Shown in pieces: positions 46,945 through 57,587 of a stretch of DNA of 64,000 nt. The position numbers and the translations under genes were made by a program. The notes beneath the pieces were generated by a model. It was not told the DNA's origin. It did no database searches and saw only the letters and a program-made list of their open reading frames with translations. Source of the stretch: Viridothelium virens (lineage: Eukaryota > Ascomycota > Dothideomycetes > Trypetheliales > Trypetheliaceae). Within the stretch, counting starts at the first letter, position 1, and each line of letters starts with the position of its first letter. The DNA is taken from contig ML991841.1 in NCBI GenBank assembly GCA_010094025.1, forward strand, positions 89,055 to 153,054, read 5' to 3'.

Positions 46945-47460
46945 TCACTGACCCAAATACTCCTTCAACACCTCCACAATCACCTGATGATCCTCCTCCT
47001 GCCTCAACCCACTCACCACCACCACCCCGACCACGCCTTCCACCCCCTTCACCCGTATCGGAAACCCCCCACCATGAATCGCATATTCATACCCGCGCTG
47101 CTCCCCCAACCCCGTCCGCCGCAGAAACTCGCCGTCCTCCAGATACTTCCGCCGCATCCACCACGTGCTGCGGCCCCACCGCAACACCGTCGCCCGCTTT
47201 CGCGCTACCCACACCTCGTTGTCCGGCGTCACGCCCCCCGGTCGCGTCACGCTGTGGAAGAGGAGCTGGGCGGAGTTCGCGAGCGAGATGGAGATGACGA
47301 CGGCGGAGGAGGGGGCCAGCGCGAGGAGCCGGGTTCGCAGCCGCGTGCCTAGGTCCCAGGCGGTGTCGGCGGTGAAGGAGGGGAGGGTAAGGGCGGCTTC
47401 GGTGGCTTCGATCGTGGGGAGGTCGGTTGCGGGAGAGGGGAGGGCGGTGGTGCTCGCCAT
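46945..47460 (-). CDS. UPF0303 / HbpS-GlcG-like protein (YBR137W type)
   Basis: A single exon of 171 residues. It shows the family pattern: FTADTAWDLGTRLRTRLLAL, then VVISISLANSAQLLFHSVTR, DNEVWVARKRATVLRWGRST, and a C-terminal YEYAIHGGGFPIRVKGVEG with VVVVSGLRQEEDHQVIVEVL. These match the UPF0303 / haem-degrading (HbpS, GlcG) fold, whose yeast member YBR137W is a cytosolic protein linked to tail-anchored protein handling and stress. The biochemical role is not firmly known. The gene is GC-rich with strong third-position G/C bias, and converges with the leucine gene. Confidence 0.85.
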   Translation of the reverse strand: MASTTALPSPATDLPTIEATEAALTLPSFTADTAWDLGTRLRTRLLALAPSSAVVISISLANSAQLLFHSVTRPGGVTPDNEVWVARKRATVLRWGRSTWWMRRKYLEDGEFLRRTGLGEQRGYEYAIHGGGFPIRVKGVEGVVGVVVVSGLRQEEDHQVIVEVLKEYLGQ

Positions 47461-48087
47461 GGAGGGTTGGTATTTGGTGGACGTGTTCTGGGTATTGGGG
47501 AGAGATGGAAGGGTTTTTTACATTGTATGGGGAACGAGCTGTCTGGAGTAGTAGCAGCCCCCTTAGATGTGGCGTTTGACATGAAAGACCTGCCTTGGTA
47601 AGATAGAAATTACGGAGCTGCCCCACTTTCTTCTTGAGCTGCCCGTTTCATCCTGACTTTCATGGAAGGTGGGGCTTTCCTCCGATCTCGGTGAGAAACT
47701 ACCTACCCAGATCCAGACCACTACTCCGTATATGCAGTGCTCAAGATTCTTGGAGACTACCCTTCGTCATAACCAGGCTTGGGCCAAGGATGGTCAGGGA
47801 TGTATATTTTAGTGAGATACATAGAAACCTGGAATTATCCGCATTGTACCGTGTATCATCTTGTCCAACGAGTTAATTGAAAATTTTGAAACTTTTGCTA
47901 TCGGCGCCGCTTCCTTCTAGATCAGGAAATAAGTCGTGGAAGGGACCGGAAAAGTGGGCAATCTTGGCGTTGTGAAAGGACAGGGGCGGAGCTTGGTTTT
48001 GCTAGGTTCTGTCCGCTTTGGTGTACTCTCGTTGGCACTGCAAGTGATCTTATATATATTTTAATTGAGACTTTGCGTACTTGTCTT
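47461..48087. other. Region between the UPF0303 gene and tRNA-Thr
   Basis: 627 bp, upstream of the UPF0303 gene. No protein-coding signal or repeat was found. Confidence 0.4.
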
Positions 48088-48092
48088 GCCAG

Positions 48093-48147
48093 GTAAGCAG
48101 CGAATGGCGCCCCGTGTAGATTTCAGAGGCGTTGACAGATCTCTCAG
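48093..48147 (+). other. GT...AG insert in the acceptor stem of tRNA-Thr
   Basis: A 55-nt segment starting GTAAGC and ending TCTCAG, with a TTGAC branch-like word whose A (48135) lies 12 nt from the end. The upstream flank CAG gives CAG|GTAAG, a textbook 5' splice site. Without excision the 5' acceptor strand would read CTCAGCT, with a C-C mismatch at the first pair; with excision it becomes GCCAGCT and pairs along all seven positions. Confidence 0.6.
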
Positions 48148-48208
48148 CTTGGCGCAGTGGTAACGCGTCGCACTTGTATTGCTCAATATGATATGCGAAG
48201 ATCACTGG

Positions 48209-48258
48209 GTAGGCTTAATACTGTCAAACGTATTCGTATCGTGCTTAACCTTTGTTAG
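48209..48258 (+). other. GT...AG insert in the T-arm of tRNA-Thr
   Basis: A 50-nt segment starting GTAGGC and ending TGTTAG, with a CTTAAC branch-like word 10 nt before the end. It lies exactly between the 5' strand of the T-stem and the T-loop. Its last two bases together with TTCGATTCC still give a readable B-box, so transcription by Pol III could survive the insertion. Confidence 0.6.
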
Positions 48259-48278
48259 TTCGATTCCAGTAGTTGGCA

Positions 48279-48509
48279 GTAAATCCACTGGCAAAACACC
48301 TTTTTTTTTTTTCCTTTTTTTTTTAATCTCTTCTTATTCTGCCCCGGTGGTCACCGTTACAGTCCACAGAGCCTTTTCGATTAAAATTAGGTTTTCTCGA
48401 TTTTTGTTGATATGGCTTTTAGCTGCAGAGATTAAGTATTGAAGATATCTTTGCATGCCTGGAGCAAGATATTGAAAACTCTATTTTGGCATCCGATAGC
48501 TGCAGATTC
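48279..48509. repeat. T-rich tract downstream of tRNA-Thr
   Basis: Two T-runs (12 and 10 T) at 48301-48324 separated by CC, followed by generally T-rich sequence up to the end of the carboxylesterase gene. Probably a Pol III terminator plus the esterase 3' flank. Confidence 0.6.
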
Positions 48510-50148
48510 TCATACTGGGGGTACCGCGCCTGGCTTTCCAACAGCCCCGTTGCAAGGCTCCTCCAAAATATTGGTAGATATATTCTGAACGACGACACCA
48601 TTAAATGCAAACTCCAGAGCCTGCCCACCAGGCTTGTACTCAGGCCAGCCAGCTTTACTCAACCCATTCACCGGGTCGGAAATGAAATCTAGATAATAGT
48701 CCTGCATCTGTCTGGACACAGCAAGCTCAAACGGCGTACTTGCACCACGAGCAATCCCCGATGTGCCAAAGATAAGCGGCAGCTCCGACGAATGATAAGC
48801 TCCTTCCCACGGCCTTGGAGCAATATTACTAAAGTTTCCTGCGTACAGATATCGGTGTGTCGGCACGCCTACCGCATACCGATTGGTTGTCGTCAGGTCT
48901 GCTGGGCACAAGAACTCATTTAGGGTGGTCATGTTCGCAGCGGTTATATTCACTCCATTAGGGTTAAATGATACCAGCGAGCGCCCTTCATCCGCATTCG
49001 TGCCAAGGATAGCAGGCTTCTTGGTGAAGTTGCCTGCGAGCGCGCGGGCTGTGTAGTTTGCGAATCTCGTGCGGTTGTCGACGACCTGGTTAAAGGACAA
49101 GCCCGGCGCCGTCCCCGCGTCTCCATACGCTTTCAGGAATGCCTCGATGTCGGCTTGCGGGACCTTCTTAAGGCAAGAGAGTTGCGCTTGGTCAGATCCT
49201 GTGCAGTTGAAGTGTGCGGCGACAAAGGTGAAATTGCTGGTGGCTGGGGCAACGTTCCCAGCGGGTAAGAGGGCACTACCGGAATCGAGGATGAGGCCCG
49301 CAATGATGGGGTCAGTTGGGTAGGCGAAATTGTAGTAATCGACGGATTCGGCGCCGGCAGATTGACCCCAAATGGTGATCCGGGAGGCGTCGCCTCCGAA
49401 GGCGTGGGCGTTGGTCCGTACCCATTCAAGGGCGACGCGTTGGTCAAGAAGTCCAAGATTTTGATCGGAGAGGGGAATTGCGCCGGACTGGGGGAAACCG
49501 AAAATGTTGAGGCGGTAACTGAAAAATGTAAGCTTGGATGCCAGGACTGATACAGGAAATCGGTAGCCACGGTCATGGACTTAATGGAAAAACGTACTTG
49601 ATGCCAATGACAATATGTCGGCCGGTTCTCTGAACCCATTGAGCGGGGATCTGATACTCGATCTGCCCACCACCCGTCTGAAAACCACCTCCATAAATCC
49701 AGACTAGTACCGGGAGAAGCTCCTGCTGCCCTTGTCCGTACTGTGCAGTGCTGTTACAGTCCGATGAAGTTTGATACGGGGCCCAAACATTCAACGTCAG
49801 ACAGTCCTCGGACGTAGGGCCTGATATCACAAATTGAGGCGCATCTGTGTTGTATACTGAAGGAATTGAAGAAGCATACTGGGGACAAGAAGGGCTAAAG
49901 GATGTTGCGTCAATTGTCCCGTTCACTGGTGATTTTGGAACAGCCGGTTCCCATCTTAGATCTCCAACGGGAGGCTCTGCGAAAGGAATGCCATAGAATT
50001 CGGCAACACCAGGTGTGCTGCCATTGATGAAACCAGAGACCGTCCCGATAGAAGTATTAATGGTGAGGGTCTTTACTGCTGCCGCTACGGAAATGTAGCT
50101 AATTATTAGACCAATGAAAGTCGCTCTGACGTTATGAGGAGGCGCCAT
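48510..50148 (-). CDS. Secreted type-B carboxylesterase / lipase
   Basis: Exons 50148-49598 and 49518-48510, joined by a 79-bp intron, give 519 residues. An N-terminal signal peptide (FIGLIISYISVAAAVKT) is followed by the carboxylesterase type-B pattern: FYGIPFAEPPVGDLRW, SEDCLTLNVWAP, the oxyanion-hole loop VWIYGGGFQTGG, and the nucleophile elbow GQSAGAES with Ser at about 237. A conserved His occurs in AYHSSELPLIFG. Many N-glycosylation sites support secretion. Family members hydrolyse esters of lipids, esters of phenolics or xenobiotics; the true substrate is not predictable. The gene diverges from the nitrogen-regulator-family gene, with about 460 bp between starts. Confidence 0.92.
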
Positions 50149-50612
50149 GATCTTGATTTCGGCCTGAGAAAAGGGGAGGCTCGCGAAACTTCATCTTTAT
50201 GAGGAGAAATTGAGTATTTAACCATAACTCGGCTGTATTCGGTCCTTTGTTGACGAAAAACGTCATGATCGCAGAACGATCAAACCCTTGGACTTACTGG
50301 GTAGACTATGATGCTCATTTGCCTAAGTCCAGTACTTATTGCAGATACCCTGACGTCGTTGACAGGCATTGGGAATCAGGTACGCGGGGAACGATAGCAC
50401 CATTGTGTGGGGATGGAGTCCGGGATGGATTTGCCGTCGGGTTTAGCTCAAAAGGGGGAGATAATTGCGTTGTCAGGACAACCGGGTCCCTGCCGCGATC
50501 TGTTTATGCCCGCGGATGCACCACCGATTTTGATCCACTAGGAGCAGTTCTTGAGGCTTGGGCAATCACCTCCAGCATTCCTACATTCTCAACATTACAC
50601 AAGAGTCATGCG
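50149..50612. other. Divergent upstream region
   Basis: Between the carboxylesterase (-) and the nitrogen-regulator-family gene (+). The plus strand is open and in frame with the latter from 50247, but this stretch lacks similarity to the family, so it may be leader rather than coding. Confidence 0.4.
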
Positions 50613-52913
50613 ATGGCAATGAAGCGCGAGTCTTCTCTTTCCTTTGCAATTCTTGAAGATCCAGCGGCGGGTCTACCGACACCAGATTCTGACATTGATC
50701 AATCGTTTGACGAACTAATAACACGTTCTATACCGGTCGGCGGCAACAATGATTCAATCTACCCAGCAGAGACACATCGCGAACCAGTCAAAGAGCAGGA
50801 AGAACACTCAGATTCCGAAAATCAACCACCAGACCGCTCCTCCGATGTCTCCTTCAACCCCCCTTCATCCGACTCGACTTTCTCACCCGCACCTCCATCC
50901 GAGTATTCTGCGATATCAGATCACGGTGAACATCCTCAAGCTCAATCCTCACCATCTAGACGTATCTCCGCGATGACTATGTCTTCGATATCGGAAATGG
51001 AATCCGAAGACAGATACCCCATCCAATATACACCGATCCGCAACCGCGCATTGTTTCGCAGCCCAAATACTGCAGTGGACGCCATGCGCATCGAAACTAG
51101 TACCAAAAACAGGTCAGCGACAGTAAGAAGGCGCGAAGAGCGCGCACGAGGTGAGAGTGGACTCCACGGGTCACCACCAGCATATAGATCTTCTCCACAG
51201 CAGGCATCGCCAGGCTTACGCAACTCACCCAGAGCTTCGGAGAGAGGTTCGCCGCGCAGCGTAAAAAGCGTGAGGGGTGCCAGATCGCCGAGGCCGACGA
51301 TCGGGACAGCATCGCAGGATCCGGCGCCGGCAGTGAAGCAGCAACTGGGACCACTTGTATTGCTACATAGTACAGTGCTACAGTCAGCTGAACCCGAATT
51401 CTCGGATGCACTCCTCTCGGAAGTGCTGCCATCAAAAGTGCTCAACACGTACAAAGCGAGTCGAGCGACGTTAATGCAGAAAATAGGACCTGTAGTGCGG
51501 CAGAGAGGAATCCTGTTAAGGCACCCGCGTAACGACTTTAACGAGCTGTTGGAGAGAATCTTGACGACCTTGGGCTTGGAGAATACCGCAGAAGTCTTGA
51601 GTGATGGTGAAAGCGACGATCCAGATCCGGAACAAGAAAGAAAAAAATGTGGGCAAAAGTGTGATAGCTCCGAGGAAAGCGAAGATGATCAGGATTCAGA
51701 TGGTACGGTCTGCGAGACCTACTGTCCAACACCGCAGCTTTCTCGGCGACCAGGCGAGAGTGCGAGGATTTGCTCTACTTGTGGTCGTCCTAGGCAGTTC
51801 CTGCGTGTCCGTGACAATGCCCTTAGCAATCGGTATGACGTTAAAGTCTACGCGGCCAATGGATTGATCGGCACTCAAGTTTGGGAAGCTGTATGGCAGG
51901 AGATGGAGCGAGTTGATGTGGAGATTAATGTGGCATTGCCAGAAAAGTGGAGGCGAGTGTTGAATGAAAAGGCTAGAGAAATTGAAGAGGATGAAGAGAA
52001 TGAGGAATTGATGAATGATCTACTTGGGAAGGATGACTGCAACGAGGAAGAAAAGGATCTTTCAGTCAGCGCCGACAGGAACCCAAGCCGCAAATATTCG
52101 GACTTGAGCCAAGGACTGAAGCCTCGAAAACGTGTACAAGAATCACAGCAGGACAGAGCTGAAACAAAGACGGGTCAAGTTACGCGAGAAGAGATGCATT
52201 CAACGATTGGACCTGATATGAGATCAGTTGAGAGAGTGTGTACCGTGAAAAGGAGTGTATCGTGCGAAAATTTGTTCCAGATGTTTCAGAATCCAGCTCA
52301 AACGCCAAGGAGCCAAGAATCACCATCAGACGTTCCTCTTTCCGATCTTGTGAAGAATTATCTATGGCTGCTGGCCCAGGACTCGAGAAATATTGCGTTG
52401 TTCGCTCTTGTTCTTGCTGCAGCAGTTCTGCTCGCGTCGAGGGCGGCCAATTCGCCAGAACAGATCGGGATCACGCAAGACCGACTCGCAGATTACAGTC
52501 TAGTGCCTCCAGCCATGGAAGTCACTGCACTGTCATCTTTGAAGCCTGCCGAGGAGGAGATTGTTGAGACATTGAAAGAGCAAGTAACTAAGATATCGTC
52601 AGCATTGACCTCGAATGCTGCAGTGGAAAGCTCCGCAACCAGCTTAAGCCCGGGAGAACAACCTACAATTGAGCCACCCAAAACAGAAATTCTACCTCAA
52701 GACGCATATCCGGATCACGAAGACTTGCTACCCGAGCCACTGGAGCCTCCGGAGCCTCGGTTTCCTTTTGATAATCCGACGACTGGAAGGATGGACCAAT
52801 CCATGGCCGAGTTGTCGCTTCCTCTGCCGGTTTGTTGTCTTGGGGAGGCAGTTGCGGTGCGAGAGGAGGAACCGGATGAAGAGGAGGCTGGCGTACTGGA
52901 AGATGCGGACTGA
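50613..52913 (+). CDS. 'Pathway-specific nitrogen regulator' family protein
   Basis: A single long exon; the start MAMKRESSLSF at 50613 gives 766 residues, and an in-frame ATG at 50247 would give 888. The N-terminal third is disordered, Ser/Pro-rich. The conserved core reads LGPLVLLHSTVLQ, LPSKVLNTYKASRATLM, RGILLRHPRNDFNELLERIL, CSTCGRPRQ, and RYDVKVYAANGLIGTQVWEA with WQEMERVDVEI. This core is shared by fungal proteins that databases label 'pathway-specific nitrogen regulator', a label I regard as weakly supported. After an acidic region there is one clear hydrophobic helix (IALFALVLAAAVLLASRAA), so the protein is probably membrane-anchored near its C-terminus, which sits oddly with a transcription-factor label. 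Confidence 0.75.
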   Translation: MAMKRESSLSFAILEDPAAGLPTPDSDIDQSFDELITRSIPVGGNNDSIYPAETHREPVKEQEEHSDSENQPPDRSSDVSFNPPSSDSTFSPAPPSEYSAISDHGEHPQAQSSPSRRISAMTMSSISEMESEDRYPIQYTPIRNRALFRSPNTAVDAMRIETSTKNRSATVRRREERARGESGLHGSPPAYRSSPQQASPGLRNSPRASERGSPRSVKSVRGARSPRPTIGTASQDPAPAVKQQLGPLVLLHSTVLQSAEPEFSDALLSEVLPSKVLNTYKASRATLMQKIGPVVRQRGILLRHPRNDFNELLERILTTLGLENTAEVLSDGESDDPDPEQERKKCGQKCDSSEESEDDQDSDGTVCETYCPTPQLSRRPGESARICSTCGRPRQFLRVRDNALSNRYDVKVYAANGLIGTQVWEAVWQEMERVDVEINVALPEKWRRVLNEKAREIEEDEENEELMNDLLGKDDCNEEEKDLSVSADRNPSRKYSDLSQGLKPRKRVQESQQDRAETKTGQVTREEMHSTIGPDMRSVERVCTVKRSVSCENLFQMFQNPAQTPRSQESPSDVPLSDLVKNYLWLLAQDSRNIALFALVLAAAVLLASRAANSPEQIGITQDRLADYSLVPPAMEVTALSSLKPAEEEIVETLKEQVTKISSALTSNAAVESSATSLSPGEQPTIEPPKTEILPQDAYPDHEDLLPEPLEPPEPRFPFDNPTTGRMDQSMAELSLPLPVCCLGEAVAVREEEPDEEEAGVLEDAD

Positions 52914-55641
52914 GTAGATCGCTGTCCCGAACCAGTGTTTGAGGTGTTTCGCGAAGACATTATTGTTGAGCTTTTAGATTCTCTGTTTGTGCGTTCTTTG
53001 ATACGAAATGCTCGTGGACAATGAATTGAGTGCTTCTGCAGACAGCTTCTCCAACCTTGCCTCATCGCGAATACCCTTATATACCATCTCCTCTATCAAT
53101 ACGATAAAGCATTGATTGTGCCTTTCGGGCAAATGAGGTTAGGCTGAATCAGCTTTGTCTGATCTACCTTATGTACACCGGAGATCCACCATGGTGTAGC
53201 TGGTGGTGGAGGTCGTGAAGATCTACTCACCTTCTTCAACAGGCAACTCCACATGCGAGGCTCGCATCCAACTCAATACACCTTTTCCATTATTTCAGAC
53301 AGAGCAAAGCCTTGTCAGAATTCTCCATCGCCAATCAGGGTTAACCTGATCCGTGTAGGTGTATCTATCGAAAAGAGGCAATACACTTAGTTACTGTTTT
53401 GTGCGAAGGATTGTAGAAGAAAGTGAAGATGAGATAGATTAGTGGATCTGAATGAAATTGCCTGCGTGTAGTGTCATGATCAGAGCTCACAGTGCCAAGT
53501 TTGTTTATAGCAGCATATTTGTTTCAATCCAGCCAAGTGTCTCAAGTCTCAAGATAGATTTCCTTCGATAGTCACTACCACTGGATTGTGTGGCGAAAAC
53601 GCGGGAGTTGTTGGAGTGCATTGTCACGTTCGGGTGATCATATTATCACGTTGAACGACTATGTACTCAAGGCCCGAGCTGAGGAGGCTGTGAAGGGAAC
53701 AATGGTACAATACGGTAGAGGGAGTCTAGCAAGGGACGGTACGGCGTAAAGACTATTAAAACACCGTTACGTAGGATCGTGCGCTCCAGTGCGCCGTACT
53801 TTCCGCAGTTTGCTCGGATTACTTTGCCTTTCTCCATGTGCGGCGAATCGTTGTTGTGTCAAAGTCAGCTCCTTGTGGCTGGCTGACGTTGGGTTTGTCA
53901 TTTCACTATTTGGTGGTTTTGTCCACGAGCCCATCTGAGGCTAGCAAGGGGAGTCCGTATCTTGGTCCGTGCACCAGGGGTCAGATTTTGGTTCTCGGTC
54001 CTCTATCTTCGGAGTGTCCCCTCTTATTATTACTGCTACTCTCAGTCATCTCTTCGGCTTTTCTCTCTTCCGTGTCAGAGGCTGAGGAGACTACAAAGTC
54101 TCCTCTTTCCTAACGTCAACCCGGCGATACCGCGAGTAGCCGGCGCGAAGATTCCGCTTGGCTGCTAAAACCACTCTGACCTGCAGCCGAGCACTGGCGC
54201 GATCTGCTATCCTTGTCTTCCTCCCTTCATTGGAATGCCGTTGTGAGATGGCAGTGGGACGTTGTTTGAGACTAAAACACGGTTTATGCCGTGGATAGAC
54301 ACTCTAGGCATCTATGCCCGTTCCCTGAAGCCAAAATGGTGAGGCGCGTGTGTTCCATTCCCTGGGCCAATCTCCTGGCTGGTCACTATGCAGAACAATA
54401 TTCTTCATGAACGACGCAGGGTCTATACGAGGAGCAAAACTGCCTTGTGCTGCGCTAATGTGTAGGAGCAGCACCGCCTCGCAGAGGGGAGCACTGCTTT
54501 TCACCCAAGTAGGAAACCACTATACTTAGGTAGGAACGGCAGTGCAGAAAGCCCCCGGCGGCCAGGCTTCCCCTATACCTTGAAACCATCAGAATGAAAT
54601 CACTCACCACTAGTCATTCTACCGGGGCCAGGTGTTGGGTATTGGAGTCAGGGCGAGCGTGCGACAAGTTCTTGCGGATGGATTTCGGCTAGGCGAGCGA
54701 GGTTGTATAGATATTAATCCTGCGGAATTGTATGGTGTACTTCCTAGTACCTTGCGACAAGCCGTAGGTTGGGTGGGCACATGGCGCGATTGGTTTAGTT
54801 GTAGTGCAGGATTCAACCCCTTGCCCTCATAGAAGCCTGATGCCAGCAGGAGGGAAGAACATGCGACAAAAGGGTGCCCAACGAATCGCCATTGAACTAT
54901 AGCGACCAAGTAATTTCAACGGCATTCCGAATTTGATTAAAAGACTACGTGTCAGTCTCAGACCAACTAAAACGTCTCATCTACAGGCTCGGGCCGTGTC
55001 AAAGCGTACAAATTTGTCTTGATCCCCCAAAAGGCCGAGAAAAGTCTAGTAATTTATACAAAAAAGGAAAGCGTCAGAGCAACTCGATCTGTATCCAAAA
55101 GACCCGAAAATGACACCCGCTCTATACAATCGCAAACAGAAGTACTCCATCCGACGTCCCAAATGCAAGAACGCTTCCAATGGTATCATAAATTAATAGT
55201 AGGAAATGGCGTGCACTAATAGTATCGTTAGAAGGCGAACAAGGGCAGGCTCTTGCCCAGCCCGAGCCTGTAGCTAGTAATTTGAAAAAAGAAGTCGTAA
55301 TGCCGTTCTCAGAATGGAAACGGCCCCGGAGTCGTTTCGCTGTAGATCATTCCCCATGTATGAATTTTGTTCCAATTGTCAAAAGATGAGTGAAGATTTA
55401 AAGACAATTGAAAGTCGCTCTAAGGATTTCGGATTTACGACGGGTGGGTCGAGTATCGGGAGCTGGGGTACTGACGCCGTGGTTCGTCGGGCGGCAAGGG
55501 GCCTGCCCTTACTGTTGCCGTTCCTTTCCTTTCCAGTAAATATCGCCCGGGGGCATTAGGTGTGATTGCGATGGGCTTCGTTGATTTGAAGGAATCCTGA
55601 AATACACGTAGAACGTCTCAGTCTGGCTATCGCCTTCATCG
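52914..55641. other. 2.7-kb gene-free region between convergent genes
   Basis: No supported coding region. The word gcgacaa occurs three times (about 54660, 54751, 54860). Tract 54780-54920 contains A-box- and B-box-like words on both strands but no foldable tRNA. The rest has only short frames. Confidence 0.35.
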
Positions 55642-57587
55642 TCACGCCCACAAGGTCGACGGAGCTGGTACGAACCCGGAAGATGGAGCGCTCATGTAAC
55701 CCACTTGGCCGAACTCGCCGTAAATCCCCTCCATGTGATCCTGACCGGGAACACTGCCGGCTCTTGAATACGCTGGAGACGCAGATGGAGACACATAGCT
55801 ACTGCTTGCGCCAGTAGTCAAACTGAATGTGTCACCTCCGAGAGTCCCATATGTAACAGGCACTTCCAAGTAGTAAGTCGATGGAGATCGCTCTCCCATT
55901 CCCGGTATAGAAGCCGGTGTGAGTGGAGATGGTGCAAAGGCAGGGCTCATGCTGCCGACTTTGGAGGGGTTGAAAACATTGAAGTCGAAGTCAAATTGTG
56001 AAAATCCCTGATTTGGGGCCTGGCGGATGGCTTGTAACTCCTCACTCTCCATCTGCTGTCGGCGCCAATCCATCTGATTCCTATATGACATTGCTGTTTC
56101 CCGTGAAAGCTCCATCATCGTCGCTGCCGCCTGCGCATTCTGGGCAAAGGATTGGCTCGTTTGCAAAGCATCAGTAATGCGAATAATCTCCTCAAGTGGA
56201 CAAAGACCCAGATTCGCACAAAAGCTAGCGCCAACGTCAGGAAATAGCGGCTCCAAGGCAAGTGCGGTTGTGTAAAAGTACGCCAGTACGAGTAACACAG
56301 AGAAGTCTCGGCGTTGCGATCCAAGAAGCTGAATAGGGACCCAGAAAAGCCATTTGCGCAGCACGTAAAGGTAGCTGAATTGCTGTTCTGCTGTCTGGGC
56401 GGGACTTGAGCTTTGTAGACGTTGTATGTAGCTCTGCAATTGCTGAATCCAGCTCGCCATGTTCTCATGGCTAATCAAGTAAGGTTGAAGCCTTTGGAGG
56501 GAATTATGCAAGTTCTGCAAAGTAAGAAGATGTTGTTGTCGTGCGTCTGGCGTGACCGGAGTTCCAGAAGTATGGCCGGAAAACTGATGGCTTGTTAAGC
56601 CTTGGGAAGTTATGTAGTCAACGAACATTGACTCTTGCTTCCATGGTTGCATATTGGAGAGGACCTACTTAAAGTTAGTCAATAGTTCCTAGTGATCAAG
56701 TCGCGGCGATTACCGTCTTGATCCCACTCATAAGGGAAGACCATCCATGCCTTTCGAGACTCTGTCAGCCCTCATGCAAATACGAACGGGGGCCATATCT
56801 TCCTACCAATCATTGGCTTGCCATGACAGCAATAAAGATGCGGCCAGTACAGCATCCGAATTTTGCTTAGAAAATGCATCAAGCGCATCATGCAATCCAT
56901 TGAGAGCGATACCACTATGCTGAAATGCCAGATTCTTGGTTTCTTGAGATTGGGACGCCCAAGCAAGATGCGTAGCGGAAAAGCCCAGAACTGCGTGCAT
57001 TAGAAATGAATGAGATGACGCAAGCGAGATAAATCTAGAGAAAGTCAGCATCTGGACGGAGACATTGCACCTGACTGTACCGCTGACCTAGGCATGTACT
57101 CAACCCACAAGGTTAGTTTAGAGGATTTGCTCGCAATCATGTCGTTCGAGATCTGGGACAAATGATAAAGTAGACGAAGATCGTCTCGAGAGAAGGCCGT
57201 CCAGTGTGGTTGCGGGTAGATTTGAAGTTCGGGAAAGGGAAAACGACCGGTTTGCTGCCATACGTCGACGCTGTGCTCAATGTCGGGGGTCCACATGAGA
57301 TTTGGCTGCTGAGGTTGCGTTGCGATTTCTTCAATAGTTGGTGCTGTCGGATTATCCATATAATCACATCGGACTTGATGCTTGGTGCAATTGCGACTGT
57401 ACCAAGATTAGCACTTGAGACACTTTCAGCGCGCCAACGCACACCATCGAATCTTTCGGAGTTGGATGTCAAATTACCATTGTGGAAAAGTCTCATCACA
57501 GCGAATATGTCTTTTCTTGCAAGTCTTACAGCCTTTCCGAGATTTAGTATGACTTCGACGGGAAGGACCTCCACCAGGGCCAGCCAT
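55642..57587 (-). CDS. Zn2Cys6 fungal transcription factor
   Basis: Exons 57587-57478, 57396-57088, 57034-56807, 56759-56714 and 55642-56664 give 571 residues. The N-terminus carries a complete binuclear zinc cluster: CKTCKKRHIRCDE, then FPQCRNCTKHQVRC, where the second half is created by the first splice. The preceding RRSHTKSRKG is basic, as usual. The middle region (LLYHLSQISNDMIASKS, HAVLGFSATHLAW, LAASLLLSWQAND, GWSSLMSGIKTVL) is the DUF3468-like fungal regulatory domain seen in sterol-uptake-type regulators (UPC2/ECM22-like layout). The C-terminus is Ser/Pro/Gly-rich and could activate transcription. The acceptor of exon 4 is the least certain junction. No target genes can be inferred from neighbours. 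Confidence 0.9.

Larger units (their letters stand above)
48088..48278 (+). tRNA. tRNA-Thr(TGT), interrupted by three segments of 55, 14 and 50 nt
   Basis: Removing 48093-48147, 48179-48192 and 48209-48258 leaves 72 nt with a near-complete cloverleaf. The acceptor is GCCAGCT with AGTTGGC (one G-U); the D-stem GCGC pairs with ACGC (one mismatch, 13-22) around AGTGGTA; the anticodon stem TCGCA pairs with TGCGA around CTTGTAA (anticodon TGT); the variable loop is AGATC; the T-stem ACTGG pairs with CCAGT around TTCGATT; A73 follows. The 14-nt segment is at the ordinary 37/38 intron site. The other two interrupt the acceptor stem (between positions 5 and 6) and the T-arm (between stem and loop); both begin GT and end AG. 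T-runs at 48301-48312 and 48315-48324 could terminate Pol III. Confidence 0.75.

Noticed and set aside
48301-48324. T-tract as the tail of a tRNA-derived SINE
   Set aside because: The upstream element folds as a full tRNA after excision and no SINE body follows; a Pol III terminator is simpler.
54620-54920. A third interrupted tRNA (tRNA-Asp-like anticodon loop and A-box on the minus strand, or an A-box/B-box pair on the plus strand)
   Set aside because: A-box- and B-box-like words are present, but no choice of GT-AG segments gave matching acceptor and T-stems, unlike the Cys and Thr cases.
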